A stretch of 64,000 nt of DNA from contig NZ_LBIC01000007.1 in the NCBI RefSeq assembly GCF_001005725.1, forward strand, positions 310,001 to 374,000, given 5' to 3'. The notes under the pieces were generated by a model. It ran no database searches, was not told the DNA's origin, and was given only the letters and a program-made list of their open reading frames with translations. Source of the stretch: Sphingobium chungbukense. Its GTDB lineage: Bacteria; Pseudomonadota; Alphaproteobacteria; Sphingomonadales; Sphingomonadaceae. Positions 9,412-17,631 of this stretch are shown in pieces. The translations under genes and the position numbers were made by a program. Position 1 is the first letter of the stretch. Every line of letters begins with the position of its first letter.

Positions 9412-9791
9412 GGTGCCACGCCCGGCACGGATGAATGCGTCTGGGCGAATCGCATGGCAGGTCCGCCGCCTGCGCAGATGATCGAGAACGCCGATCGGTG
9501 GGTCGCGCCGCCAGGGTCGGCTATGAACGTCGTGCCGTGCACAAGTACAAGCTCCGGCGCGAGACGACGATACAGGTGCGTTTCGAAGCGGATTTCGCCG
9601 AAACCAGCGGACAGCAACTGATCGACCGACTGTAGATAGGCCGCACGATCAACGGCCGCGCCGTTGACGATCGCCGCAAAGTCGGTCGTGTAATAGCCGG
9701 CCATCCGGTCGCTGTGCCCGGCGTTGAAATCCGCCTGGAAACGCCGCAGCAGCGCCGCCGCATCGTCGGCGGCTGTATCGGCCACCGTCAT
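9408..9791 (-). CDS. NTF2 / SnoaL-like domain protein (127 aa)
   Basis: A small single-domain protein with the pattern of the cone-shaped NTF2-like fold: an N-terminal helix (AALLRRFQADFNAGHSDRMAG), the DFAAIVNGAAVDR turn and several beta-strands. Members are ketosteroid-isomerase-like enzymes, hydrolases or ligand-binding accessory proteins, so the activity cannot be assigned. ATG at 9791 overlaps the aminopeptidase stop by four bases and its own stop overlaps the GMC oxidoreductase start by four bases, so it is translated as part of the operon. A longer form from 9845 would run inside the aminopeptidase gene and is unlikely. Confidence 0.7.
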   Translation of the reverse strand: MTVADTAADDAAALLRRFQADFNAGHSDRMAGYYTTDFAAIVNGAAVDRAAYLQSVDQLLSAGFGEIRFETHLYRRLAPELVLVHGTTFIADPGGATHRSAFSIICAGGGPAMRFAQTHSSVPGVAP

Positions 9792-11620
9792 TTCGGCCTG
9801 GCATTGGCGATGGCGTGAAAGGCATCGGCGATGCTCTCCAGCCATGCCATCGCCTCTCCGTCGAGGGTGTCACGATAGCCTTCGACCAGCGCTTCGTGAT
9901 AGTCGGCCAGCCAGCGCGCCTCGGCGTCATCCAGCAGCGTCGCATCGATCAGCGCGGGATCGATTGGCAGCATCGACAAGGTCTCGAATTCCAGAAACCC
10001 GTCGAACCGCGACGGCACCGCCAGGATATGGCTCTCGATCCGGACACCGAAATCACCCTGGGCGTAATAGCCAGGCTCGTTCGACACGATCATCCCGGCC
10101 CGGATCGGCGCGACGGCGGGATGATCGATCTCCTTGCGGATGTGTGGCACCTCGTGAATGTTCAGGAAATTGCCCACGCCATGACCCGTACCATGGCCGA
10201 AATCCATGCCGTGCTGCCACAAATGCTGGCGAGCGAAACTGTCCAGCTGTGTGGATTGCGTTCCTTCGGGGAAACGTGCCCGTCCAAGGGCCAACCAGCC
10301 TTTGACCGCCAGCGTATGCGCAGTCACATGCTTCGGCTCGGGCATGCCGACCGCGAAACAGACCGTATTGTCCGTGGAACAGCCGAGATACTGGCCACCT
10401 GAATCGAGCCAGTAAACCGGATGATCGTTGAGCAACCGGTTCGTTGCGGGCGTCGGCACATAGTGCGGCAATGCGGCATTGGGACCGCTCGCACTCAGAT
10501 TGCTCATCGATGGGCCAAGGTACAGCGGGTTCTGGGCGCGCAGTTGGGTGACGCGCTCCGCGGCATCGAGCTCGGTCACCGGCCCCACTTTGACGGCATC
10601 CAGCAACCAGGCGAGGAAACGGACGACCGCGGCGCCATCTGCCTTGTGACCGGCGCGCGCCGCGGCGATTTCGTTTTCATGTTTGATACCGCGCGCCGCA
10701 ACGACGCTCGGGTCGTGCACCAGCTTGCCGGCGGAGCGGATGATCCCGGCGAGGTGATGGTTGGTCCGCCTGGCATTGGCGGCCACGATGCGTCCGCTGG
10801 CCAACCGCGCAAGCTCCGCGTCGAACGCCGCCGGGTCCATGATCTCGACCGTCCCGTCAAGCACTTCGATCAGCGAGTGCTCGAGCCGTGATCGGTCAAC
10901 AAACCACCGGGCGGCCCCCTCGAGCGGGACAAGCGCCCGCGACAGCGGTACGGGCACGCGGAACTGCGAAACGGGATCGACGAAGTTCCGCTTGGCGAGC
11001 GTATCGCGGCTGTCATTGGACCGGATGTTGAGCAGCCAGGCGACATCCTCCGGATCGCCGACGACCAGCAATTCCTGTCCTCGTTCGGCCAGCCTGGCCC
11101 GTGCACCGGCTATCTTCTCTTGCCGCGACAGTCCCGCATAGCGAATGTCATAGTCGAAAACGGTGGAGCGGCTGTCTTCGGGCCGGCCCTCCCGCCAGAT
11201 GTCATCGACCAGATTCCGCGGCGCCAATTCGATCTCGATCCGCGCCTCCCGCAGCAGATCGAGCAGGCGGCTCAGCTCTTCCTCACTATGGAGCCGGCTG
11301 TCGACCGCCAGCTTCTCTCCCGGGGCGAGGTTGGACCGCATCCACGCCACCTGCGCGACGCTGCCAAATCCGCACACGCTGACAAGGTCGGTGTCGACCT
11401 GCCGTGCGGCTTGTTCGGTATACCGGCCATCGACAAAGATCGCCGCCTTGTCGCGTCCGACGATCACCGACCCGATCGAGCCGGTGAAGCCGGTCAGCCA
11501 GGGCAAGCGCCTGTCACGCGGCCTTGCATATTCGCTCAGATACTCGTCGGACGAGGGCATCAGGAGCGCGGCGCAGCCGGTCTGCGGCAGGCGGGACTGT
11601 ACTTCGGTCAGGTTCGACAT
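9788..11620 (-). CDS. Xaa-Pro aminopeptidase, M24B family (610 aa)
   Basis: Removes an N-terminal residue preceding proline. The product has the three-domain long form of aminopeptidase P: two creatinase-like N-terminal domains (to about residue 310) and a pita-bread catalytic domain. The five metal ligands are visible as Asp in YWLDSGGQY, Asp in CSTDNTV, His in GHGTGHGVG, Glu in VSNEPGYY and Glu in VRIESH. No signal peptide, so cytoplasmic. I chose ATG at 11620 over a TTG at 11635 because GAGG lies nine bases upstream; this ribosome site overlaps the receptor stop codon (TGAGG), with an 11-base gap between genes. Together with proline iminopeptidase it could dismantle X-Pro peptides. Confidence 0.92.
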   Translation of the reverse strand: MSNLTEVQSRLPQTGCAALLMPSSDEYLSEYARPRDRRLPWLTGFTGSIGSVIVGRDKAAIFVDGRYTEQAARQVDTDLVSVCGFGSVAQVAWMRSNLAPGEKLAVDSRLHSEEELSRLLDLLREARIEIELAPRNLVDDIWREGRPEDSRSTVFDYDIRYAGLSRQEKIAGARARLAERGQELLVVGDPEDVAWLLNIRSNDSRDTLAKRNFVDPVSQFRVPVPLSRALVPLEGAARWFVDRSRLEHSLIEVLDGTVEIMDPAAFDAELARLASGRIVAANARRTNHHLAGIIRSAGKLVHDPSVVAARGIKHENEIAAARAGHKADGAAVVRFLAWLLDAVKVGPVTELDAAERVTQLRAQNPLYLGPSMSNLSASGPNAALPHYVPTPATNRLLNDHPVYWLDSGGQYLGCSTDNTVCFAVGMPEPKHVTAHTLAVKGWLALGRARFPEGTQSTQLDSFARQHLWQHGMDFGHGTGHGVGNFLNIHEVPHIRKEIDHPAVAPIRAGMIVSNEPGYYAQGDFGVRIESHILAVPSRFDGFLEFETLSMLPIDPALIDATLLDDAEARWLADYHEALVEGYRDTLDGEAMAWLESIADAFHAIANARPK

Positions 11621-11631
11621 CGCTGCTCGCC

Positions 11632-13920
11632 TCAAAAGGACTGGTCCAGTTGGAGCCCGATCGTGAACGGCTGCACAGGGGTGAACAACGGCCTTGTACG
11701 ATCGGTGAGGAACGTCAGTCCGGTATAGGAGCGGTCGTTGAAGAGGTTCTTCACGTACAGCCGCACCGACGTCTTGTCGAAATTGACGCCGCCATAGAGG
11801 TCCACGATATTTTGCGCCCCCATCCGGAACGGCTGTCCGGTACCCGCCAGCTGGCTGTCGACGGAGGCCTTGTAGCGATAGGCGATGCCGGCGACGCCGT
11901 TCAGTCCACCGGCGATCTCGCCCCGGTAATCGACCATCACCGCGCCAGCCCAGGGCGCCGATCCCGGAAGCCGGTCGCCATCCTTGCCGCCGACACCGGG
12001 CGCGGGCGCGGTCAGCTTGGCATCGGTATAAGCGACAAAACCGCTGAGCTTCAGCCCGTTGCGAAGGCTGTAGGACGCATTCACCTCGACGCCCTTGCTC
12101 ACCGCCGTGTCGCCATTACCAGGGTAGCTGAACCCCTGAGCGTTGGTGACGCGCAGCTGGATGTCCTTCCAATCGATATAGAAGGCGGAAAGCTCGAACT
12201 GCAGACGCCGGTCGAGGAACAGTCCCTTGATGCCGAGTTCGTAGTTGGTCAGCGTGTCGGCATCGTAAGTCGGCGGAACGCCCAGCAGCGGATTGCCGCA
12301 AGTGTCGCACCCGCCGCCCGGGCGATAGCCGGTTGCGATCCGCCCATAGATCATTGCATCCGGTTGGAAGTGGTAGCGCACATTCGCCATCCAGGTTGCC
12401 ACCCCGTCCCACGGACGGGACTGGCAGGCATATTTTCCACCATTGCCATAGATGCCGATGAAACCCTCGTCACAGCCCTTCGCGCGGTTCTTGCCATAGC
12501 GGATACCCGCGCCGAGATCGAACTTCTCGCTGAAACGATAGGTGCCGTTCGCGAACGCGCCCCATTCGGTATATTTGTTGCGTGAGCCGGGCGTCGTGCC
12601 AAGCAGCAAGATGTCGTTCGGTGCGGGAAGCGGCACGTCATAGGTAGAGAAGGCACGAAAATCATTATATTCGTGCGGCCGTTCGCTCGTGTAGAAGCTA
12701 CCGATCAGCCAGGTCAGCGCCCCGTTGTCCGGCGACGCCAGGCGCGTCTCCTGCGTCAACTTCCTGACCCGGTTGATGAAGGTGTAGGGGATCAGCGCCG
12801 TCGGCACGCTCGGTACGTACCGGATGCCCGACAGATCCAGCGTCTGGTCGTATTTCATACGCGCATAACTGGTGGATGAGGTCAGCGTTGCGAAATCCAA
12901 ATCCCAGTTCATGCGTAACGCATAGCTCACCGCATCCTGCGCATAGGTCTCGGCAAATTTGGTCGAGCGGGTATAGCGGCCGTACGCAGGCTCGCCGGTC
13001 TGGCCGACCAGTGTGACGGCGCTGCTGTCATCGGAACGGATGCGCTGGGCCAGCACGGATGCCTCGATATCGAAGCGGTCGCTGGGCGCGAACAGGATGG
13101 CGACACGGCCGCCCGTCGTGCGCGTCGAATTGGAGTTTTCGCGGCCGATACCGATATTGTCGAGATACCCCGCCGTCTCGCGATTATAGGCGCTGATCCG
13201 AATGGCGAGCTTGTCGGTCACGAGCGGCACGTTGATCGCTCCGCGCAGACCCCAGTCAAGGCCGCCGCCGGATGCCACATGCGCCAGTTCGCCGCCCGCC
13301 CGCGCCTCGAACGCCTTCAGGTCAGGCCGCTTCAGCGAGTATTTGAGGATGCCGCCCATCGCATTGGCGCCATAGAGCGTGCCCTGGGGGCCACGCAGCA
13401 CCTCGACCTTCTCCACGTCATAGGGCATCAGATCGAGTGTATAGGCGCCACCCCGTGCACCACCGAACCCACCGGCCGATGCACCTGTCGGCTGATCGTC
13501 GATATAGGTGACCACCAATGGCGCGTTGAACGAATTGTTGTAGCTCGTCGCCAGCCCCCGGATGACCACGCCGTTCTGCCCCGGCGCACCGCCGTTGGAG
13601 ATTGCGACGCCCGGTACATAAGCGGCGATATCGGCGACCGATGTGGCACCCCGGTTGGCCAGCTCTTCTGCCGAGACGACCGCCATCGCCAACGGCACCT
13701 CGGTCAGCTTTTCGGAACGCTTCTGGGCTGTGACCACAATTTCGCGAGGGCCATATGGGTCGTCCGCCGCCTGCGCGTGTCCGGCACCGCTTTGCGCATG
13801 CGCCACACCGGTCATCAGCGCCAGCGAAGAAGCAAGCGCCATCAACCGATGGATGCGTCCCGCCCCCCCAAAGCATCCGAATGCCTGCGCCGATCCCGCC
13901 CCAAGTGGAACACAATTCAT
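11632..13920 (-). CDS. TonB-dependent outer-membrane receptor, first gene of the catabolic operon (762 aa)
   Basis: The start at 13920 has AAGGGG upstream at good spacing; two earlier ATGs (to 13950) lack one. A signal peptide is plausible from HRLMALASSLALMTGVAHAQ (cleavage near residue 43), then the TonB-box-like REIVVTAQKRSEKL. The plug follows (about residues 60-175: VIRGLATSYNN, KVEVLRGPQGTLYGANAMGG), then the barrel, ending in LQLDQSF with terminal F. This is the FecA/CirA-like short-plug type common in sphingomonads, which use such receptors for many organic nutrients besides siderophores. As head of the operon it should import the compound processed by the genes downstream. It is divergent from the AraC regulator gene. 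Confidence 0.93.
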   Translation of the reverse strand: MNCVPLGAGSAQAFGCFGGAGRIHRLMALASSLALMTGVAHAQSGAGHAQAADDPYGPREIVVTAQKRSEKLTEVPLAMAVVSAEELANRGATSVADIAAYVPGVAISNGGAPGQNGVVIRGLATSYNNSFNAPLVVTYIDDQPTGASAGGFGGARGGAYTLDLMPYDVEKVEVLRGPQGTLYGANAMGGILKYSLKRPDLKAFEARAGGELAHVASGGGLDWGLRGAINVPLVTDKLAIRISAYNRETAGYLDNIGIGRENSNSTRTTGGRVAILFAPSDRFDIEASVLAQRIRSDDSSAVTLVGQTGEPAYGRYTRSTKFAETYAQDAVSYALRMNWDLDFATLTSSTSYARMKYDQTLDLSGIRYVPSVPTALIPYTFINRVRKLTQETRLASPDNGALTWLIGSFYTSERPHEYNDFRAFSTYDVPLPAPNDILLLGTTPGSRNKYTEWGAFANGTYRFSEKFDLGAGIRYGKNRAKGCDEGFIGIYGNGGKYACQSRPWDGVATWMANVRYHFQPDAMIYGRIATGYRPGGGCDTCGNPLLGVPPTYDADTLTNYELGIKGLFLDRRLQFELSAFYIDWKDIQLRVTNAQGFSYPGNGDTAVSKGVEVNASYSLRNGLKLSGFVAYTDAKLTAPAPGVGGKDGDRLPGSAPWAGAVMVDYRGEIAGGLNGVAGIAYRYKASVDSQLAGTGQPFRMGAQNIVDLYGGVNFDKTSVRLYVKNLFNDRSYTGLTFLTDRTRPLFTPVQPFTIGLQLDQSF

Positions 13921-14156
13921 GATTTCGTCCCCTTCAACCTGGCTCATCATGCCCCCTCCCGCCCTGTCAACATCATCGATTTCACCGGTTGAGGTTGATC
14001 CAGATCGCGCGCATTTTCTTTGCTGTTCGTTCGGGAAATTGGGCAGGCGGTTCTTTCTGCGGGCATTCCTGCCGTCACTGCTTCTTAATGACTCCCGGGA
14101 ATGTTATGCTGCATGTTCGTTGTTTGCCTGACAAGTGAGCCGGAACGGATCCTCGC
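13921..14156. promoter_or_regulatory. Divergent control region between receptor operon and AraC-type regulator
   Basis: These 236 bases contain no gene and must hold the promoters of both the minus-strand operon and the plus-strand regulator gene, the usual arrangement for an AraC-type activator controlling a neighbouring catabolic operon. An inverted repeat GGCAGG / CCTGCC spaced by about 20 bases lies near 14042-14073. I could not pick a convincing -35/-10 pair or paired AraC half-sites by eye. Confidence 0.45.
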
Positions 14157-15194
14157 ATGAACCTCACCGACTATCGAACGCTGGTCGATCCAACCACAAC
14201 CTATGGAGGGCTGAACTCGGAGGCGGGTATTTACGCCCGCGGTGACGGGGTCCAGTTTCGATCATCCGGCACGGTCGAGGGTAAGGCCAAATTTTTTCAT
14301 GAGGCCGTCAGAATCTCCGATCAGGCCTATCTGCTGCTGACCGAGTCCACGCCGACTGACGACCAAAACCAGACCCAGGTGGTCGATGGTGATGATTGGC
14401 TACATATCCAATTCCGCTTCAGCGGCGCGGGGTTCGAGGATGTCGGCCGGGGTCAGGTGGTGGCGACGCCCGAGCGTTCGTGCATCGTGTCGCGTTATCC
14501 CGACGGATCGATCATCAATCGGGAAATCCCACGGGCGGAATCGTGGAAATATGCCTGTCTGTACCTTTGTCCCAGCGCATTCACGGACCTGCTGGACATA
14601 GATGAGACGGCGCTGCCGGAAACGACGAACTGGATGGCGAAGCGTGATTTCCGCGAATTCCGCTATGATACTTTGCCCATCAGCCCGATGATGATGGCTC
14701 CGTTGGGCGACTTGTTCTCGTGCGAGTTTCGCGGTCTTGCACGCCGGGCATTCATGCGCGCGAAAACGCTCGAAATACTGTCCACTGTTTTACACGCGCT
14801 GGATGATGCACGCGCTTCGCATTGTGCGCTGAAATTGAGCGATCTGGACTTGTCCAAACTTGCGGCCGCGCGCGCGCTTATCATGGAGGAGCTTGAGACC
14901 CCTCTTTCGCTGGCCTCTCTCGCTCGCCGGGTCGGATTGAACAGGACGAAGTTGGCCCAGGGGTTCAAGGCAACCTATGGAGACAGTGTTCACGCCTATT
15001 GGCGCGACTTGAGGCTCACCCATGCGCGAGAACTGCTCAAATCAGGCCGCGTAAGCGTGACCGAGGCAGCGTTCAGCGCTGGCTATGCGGACATTTCCGC
15101 GTTTACGCGGGCTTTCACCAACAAATTCCGCGTCGGGCCGAAAGGGTTCAAACCATCGACATCGGTCAAGAAGCACCTCTCACTATTGGCGTAG
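14157..15194 (+). CDS. AraC-family transcriptional regulator (345 aa)
   Basis: The C-terminal 95 residues carry the AraC/XylS double helix-turn-helix: LSLASLARRVGLNRTKLAQ for the first unit and VTEAAFSAGYADISAFTRA, followed by FRVGPKGFK, for the second. The N-terminal about 240 residues are a sensor domain of PchR-like character that I cannot tie to a ligand. Divergent transcription from the receptor-peptidase-dehydrogenase operon makes it the probable operon activator, as PegR is for the peg operon (an analogy, not shown by sequence). The start is the first ATG after the intergenic region. Confidence 0.9.
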   Translation: MNLTDYRTLVDPTTTYGGLNSEAGIYARGDGVQFRSSGTVEGKAKFFHEAVRISDQAYLLLTESTPTDDQNQTQVVDGDDWLHIQFRFSGAGFEDVGRGQVVATPERSCIVSRYPDGSIINREIPRAESWKYACLYLCPSAFTDLLDIDETALPETTNWMAKRDFREFRYDTLPISPMMMAPLGDLFSCEFRGLARRAFMRAKTLEILSTVLHALDDARASHCALKLSDLDLSKLAAARALIMEELETPLSLASLARRVGLNRTKLAQGFKATYGDSVHAYWRDLRLTHARELLKSGRVSVTEAAFSAGYADISAFTRAFTNKFRVGPKGFKPSTSVKKHLSLLA

Positions 15195-15473
15195 AGCGCG
15201 GTCCGCCTCTCGCCGCCCTGGCGTGCTCGAACCAGAGGTGACGAACGGCGGCAATATCGATGGTCGGTGCAATCGCCCGCATCGTCTTGGCCATACCCCC
15301 GTGGCTCCACCGGAACTGCTCGCCGGCAGCAATGGACGCCCCCGCCCGAACATATTCGGGATCGCTCCCATCCGTACACAGTCCCGCCTTTGTAGCAGGA
15401 CTTTGTAGCAAACGCCCCGCCACGGTTCCGGCGTCGTCTGAAAGCCCGGTTTGGCAGTATGTTAGGAAAAACT

Positions 15474-15549
15474 TGGCTGGGGCGGCAGGATTCGAACCTG
15501 CGAATGGCGGCATCAAAAGCCGCTGCCTTACCGCTTGGCGACGCCCCAG
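15474..15549 (-). tRNA. tRNA-Gln (anticodon TTG)
   Basis: Read on the minus strand, the sequence folds as a cloverleaf: acceptor TGGGGCG paired with CGCCCCA, D arm GCCAAGCGGTAAGGC, anticodon stem GCGGC/GCCGC around loop TTTTGAT (anticodon TTG), T arm GCAGGTTCGAATCCTGC, discriminator G and an encoded CCA end. Length 76 with CCA. It closely matches the enterobacterial glutamine tRNA layout. Confidence 0.97.
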
Positions 15550-15638
15550 CAGAGGTGCCGGCGTCGCCGGCGCGGACCGCCATATAACGGCTCCCGCGCG
15601 AAAGGAAAGCCTAGTCATTATTTTCCTTAGGCGCCAAT

Positions 15639-16199
15639 ATGCCGATCCGTCCGCCACTCATATTGGAACAAGCCGGCATGCCCGTTCAAAGCTCTCCACC
15701 GGCCGCTTCACCTTCGCAGATCGCGCCCGCTTCGCCGCTCTTCCTGCGCGAGGATGAAATTCGCCGGGGGATAGAGATGCTCTATTTCGGCTATTCGGCG
15801 CTCACCCGGTCGATCGACGAAGGGCTGGTCGCGCAGGGGCTGGGGCGTGCCCATCACCGCGCGCTCTATTTCATTTCGCGCCAGCCCGACCTCACCGTCA
15901 AGGATCTGCTGCGACTGCTGTCCATCACCAAGCAGTCGCTGGGCCGGGTCCTCAACGAACTGATCGAGCAGGGCTATATCGAGACCCGGCAGGGCGCGAA
16001 CGACCGGCGCCAGAAATTGCTGCGGCTGAGCCCCGCCGGTATCGCGCTGGAGGCCGATCTGTTCCGCGCGCTGCGGGAAAAGATGGCGGCCGCCTATGCG
16101 CAGGCGGGACAAGGGTCCGTCACCGGCTTCTGGCGGGTGCTGGAAGGGCTGATCCCGGATCAGGACCGGTCGATGGTCTTCGGATTACGCGGCCGCTGA
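15639..16199 (+). CDS. MarR-family transcriptional regulator (186 aa)
   Basis: DNA-binding winged-helix protein. The central part reads as a MarR domain: helix IEMLYFGYSALTRSIDEGL, a recognition region LTVKDLLRLLSITKQSLGRVLNELIEQG and the wing ETRQGANDRRQKLLRLSPAG, which has the DRR motif typical of MarR wings. An internal ATG at 15678 (GGA about ten bases upstream) would shorten the product by 13 poorly conserved residues and is equally possible. The gene stands alone, downstream of tRNA-Gln on the other strand; target genes unknown. Confidence 0.88.
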   Translation: MPIRPPLILEQAGMPVQSSPPAASPSQIAPASPLFLREDEIRRGIEMLYFGYSALTRSIDEGLVAQGLGRAHHRALYFISRQPDLTVKDLLRLLSITKQSLGRVLNELIEQGYIETRQGANDRRQKLLRLSPAGIALEADLFRALREKMAAAYAQAGQGSVTGFWRVLEGLIPDQDRSMVFGLRGR

Positions 16200-16269
16200 C
16201 ACCCCCGGCGCAACCTTATCGGCTGTGCAACGGTTATTACGGCTCCGTTGACGGCGATGAGGATGAACC

Positions 16270-16584
16270 ATGCGCAAATCATTTCTGGCTGCCCTGTCGG
16301 TGCTGACCGTGCTGGGCGTGTCGGCCTGTTCGGAAAAGGCCACGGAAAATCTGGAGAATGCCGGCTCCGCGATCGGCAATGACATGAGCAATGCCGTCGA
16401 CCAGGCGGGCGACCGGATCGACAATGGCCTCGACCATGCGGGCAATGCGATCGACGAGGGCACGGACCGGATGGGCACCACGATGGACAATGCATCCCGT
16501 GATGCCGCACGCACGGCGCGCGATGCCAAACACGACATGGGCGCCGCCATGGAACGCGCGGGCAACGACATGAAGAAGGACTGA
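16270..16584 (+). CDS. Small putative lipoprotein with repetitive amphipathic helices (104 aa)
   Basis: The N-terminus MRKSFLAALSVLTVLGVSAC is a lipoprotein signal peptide with lipobox GVSAC, so Cys20 should be lipidated. The mature part is a string of short related units (SAIGNDMSNAVDQAGDRI, AGNAIDEGTDRMG and so on) rich in Ala, Asp, Asn and Gly without prolines, resembling LEA-like or YtxH-like amphipathic helix repeats. A role in envelope stress is conceivable but not shown. A strong hairpin follows eight bases after the stop codon. Confidence 0.8.
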   Translation: MRKSFLAALSVLTVLGVSACSEKATENLENAGSAIGNDMSNAVDQAGDRIDNGLDHAGNAIDEGTDRMGTTMDNASRDAARTARDAKHDMGAAMERAGNDMKKD

Positions 16585-16591
16585 CCGGCGC

Positions 16592-16618
16592 CGCCGCCTC
16601 TTTCCGGAAGAGGCGGCG
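16592..16618 (+). terminator. Hairpin terminator after the small lipoprotein gene
   Basis: A perfect 11-base stem (16592-16602 with 16608-16618; CGCCGCCTCTT / AAGAGGCGGCG) and a five-base loop follow just after the stop codon. The downstream tail is only weakly T-rich, so termination may be partial. Confidence 0.55.
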
Positions 16619-16656
16619 CTTGACCTTGGCATCCAACGGTCGCACCAGCTTGCGTC

Positions 16657-17568
16657 ATGCACGGTGCGGCTTCTTCGACTCCCTCCCCTTCCCGGCTGAT
16701 GATCGGCCGGCCCGAACTGGCGCTGATCGGCATCACCTTTCTGTGGGGCGGCACCTTCCTGATCGTGCATCAGGCGATGCGGCACAGCGGCCCCTTCTTC
16801 TTCGTCGGCCTCAGGTTCGGGACGGCCGCGCTGATGGCCTTGCCCCTTGCCCTGCCGGTGCTGCGCGGGGTGACGCGGCGCGAATGGCTGGCGGGCGGCA
16901 TGATCGGCCTCGGCATCTTCGCGGGCTATTCGCTTCAGACCTGGGGGCTAAGGACCATTCCCAGCAGCACCTCCGCCTTCATTACCGCCGCCTATGTCCC
17001 GCTGGTGCCGATATTCCAGTGGCTGATCCTGCGTCGGCCGCCCCGGCTGGCAAGCTGGGCGGGCGTGGCCCTTGCCTTCATCGGCCTGCTGCTGATCGCG
17101 GCGCCCAGGGAAGGCCTGTCGCTCGGCCGGGGCGAGGCGTTGACGCTGATCAGCACGCTCGCCATCGCGCTGGAGATCATCTTCATCAGCCTGTGGGCGA
17201 GCCGGGTGAATGTCGCGCGGGTGACGTTGATCCAGCTCATGGTGACGTCGATCCTGGCCTTTTCCAGCATGATACCGGCGGGCGAAACCGTGCCGCCCTT
17301 TTCCTGGACGGTCGTGCTGTCGGCCTGCGGCCTGGGGCTGATGACCGCGCTCATTCAACTGGTGATGAACTGGGCGCAGCAAAGCGTCTCCGCGACGCGC
17401 GCCACGCTGATCTATGCGGGCGAGCCGGTCTGGGCGGGGATCATCGGCTGGATAGCGGGCGACCGCCTTCCCGCGATCGCCCTGCTGGGCGGCATATTGG
17501 TGGTCGCCGCCGTGATCGTCAGCGAAATCCGGTTCGGGAAGACCGATAACAAGGTTCCACAAGCATGA
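16657..17568 (+). CDS. EamA-domain (DMT superfamily) transporter (303 aa)
   Basis: Inner-membrane protein of about ten hydrophobic segments in two EamA repeats: the first opens with LALIGITFLWGGTFLIVHQA and ends near APREGLSLG, and the second spans GEALTLISTLAIALEII to the C-terminus with RATLIYAGEPVWAGIIGW, a typical EamA repeat end. Relatives export amino acids, metabolites or drugs; the substrate cannot be told. ATG at 16699 (MIGRPELA) is an alternative start that removes 14 hydrophilic residues; neither has a clear ribosome site. Confidence 0.85.
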   Translation: MHGAASSTPSPSRLMIGRPELALIGITFLWGGTFLIVHQAMRHSGPFFFVGLRFGTAALMALPLALPVLRGVTRREWLAGGMIGLGIFAGYSLQTWGLRTIPSSTSAFITAAYVPLVPIFQWLILRRPPRLASWAGVALAFIGLLLIAAPREGLSLGRGEALTLISTLAIALEIIFISLWASRVNVARVTLIQLMVTSILAFSSMIPAGETVPPFSWTVVLSACGLGLMTALIQLVMNWAQQSVSATRATLIYAGEPVWAGIIGWIAGDRLPAIALLGGILVVAAVIVSEIRFGKTDNKVPQA

Positions 17569-17631
17569 CCCATGGAACCTTGGCAAAGCCCGCGCAGCGC
17601 CTGAGTATTTCAAGCTGCTGACGCGTCAGCA

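Noticed and set aside
5236..13920. Biosynthetic (natural product) cluster for a ribosomal peptide or lasso peptide
   Set aside because: TonB receptor plus peptidase can suggest RiPP clusters, but there is no precursor peptide, lasso cyclase, B protein or isopeptidase; the enzymes fit uptake and catabolism better.
15195..15473. Minus-strand protein-like stretch (EQFRWSHGGMAKTMRAIAP) between the AraC gene and tRNA-Gln
   Set aside because: The open frame runs straight through the tRNA gene, has no ribosome site and matches no family I recognise; at most a gene remnant.
15474..15549. tRNA as integration site of a mobile element
   Set aside because: No integrase gene, no direct repeat of the tRNA 3' end and no composition change nearby.
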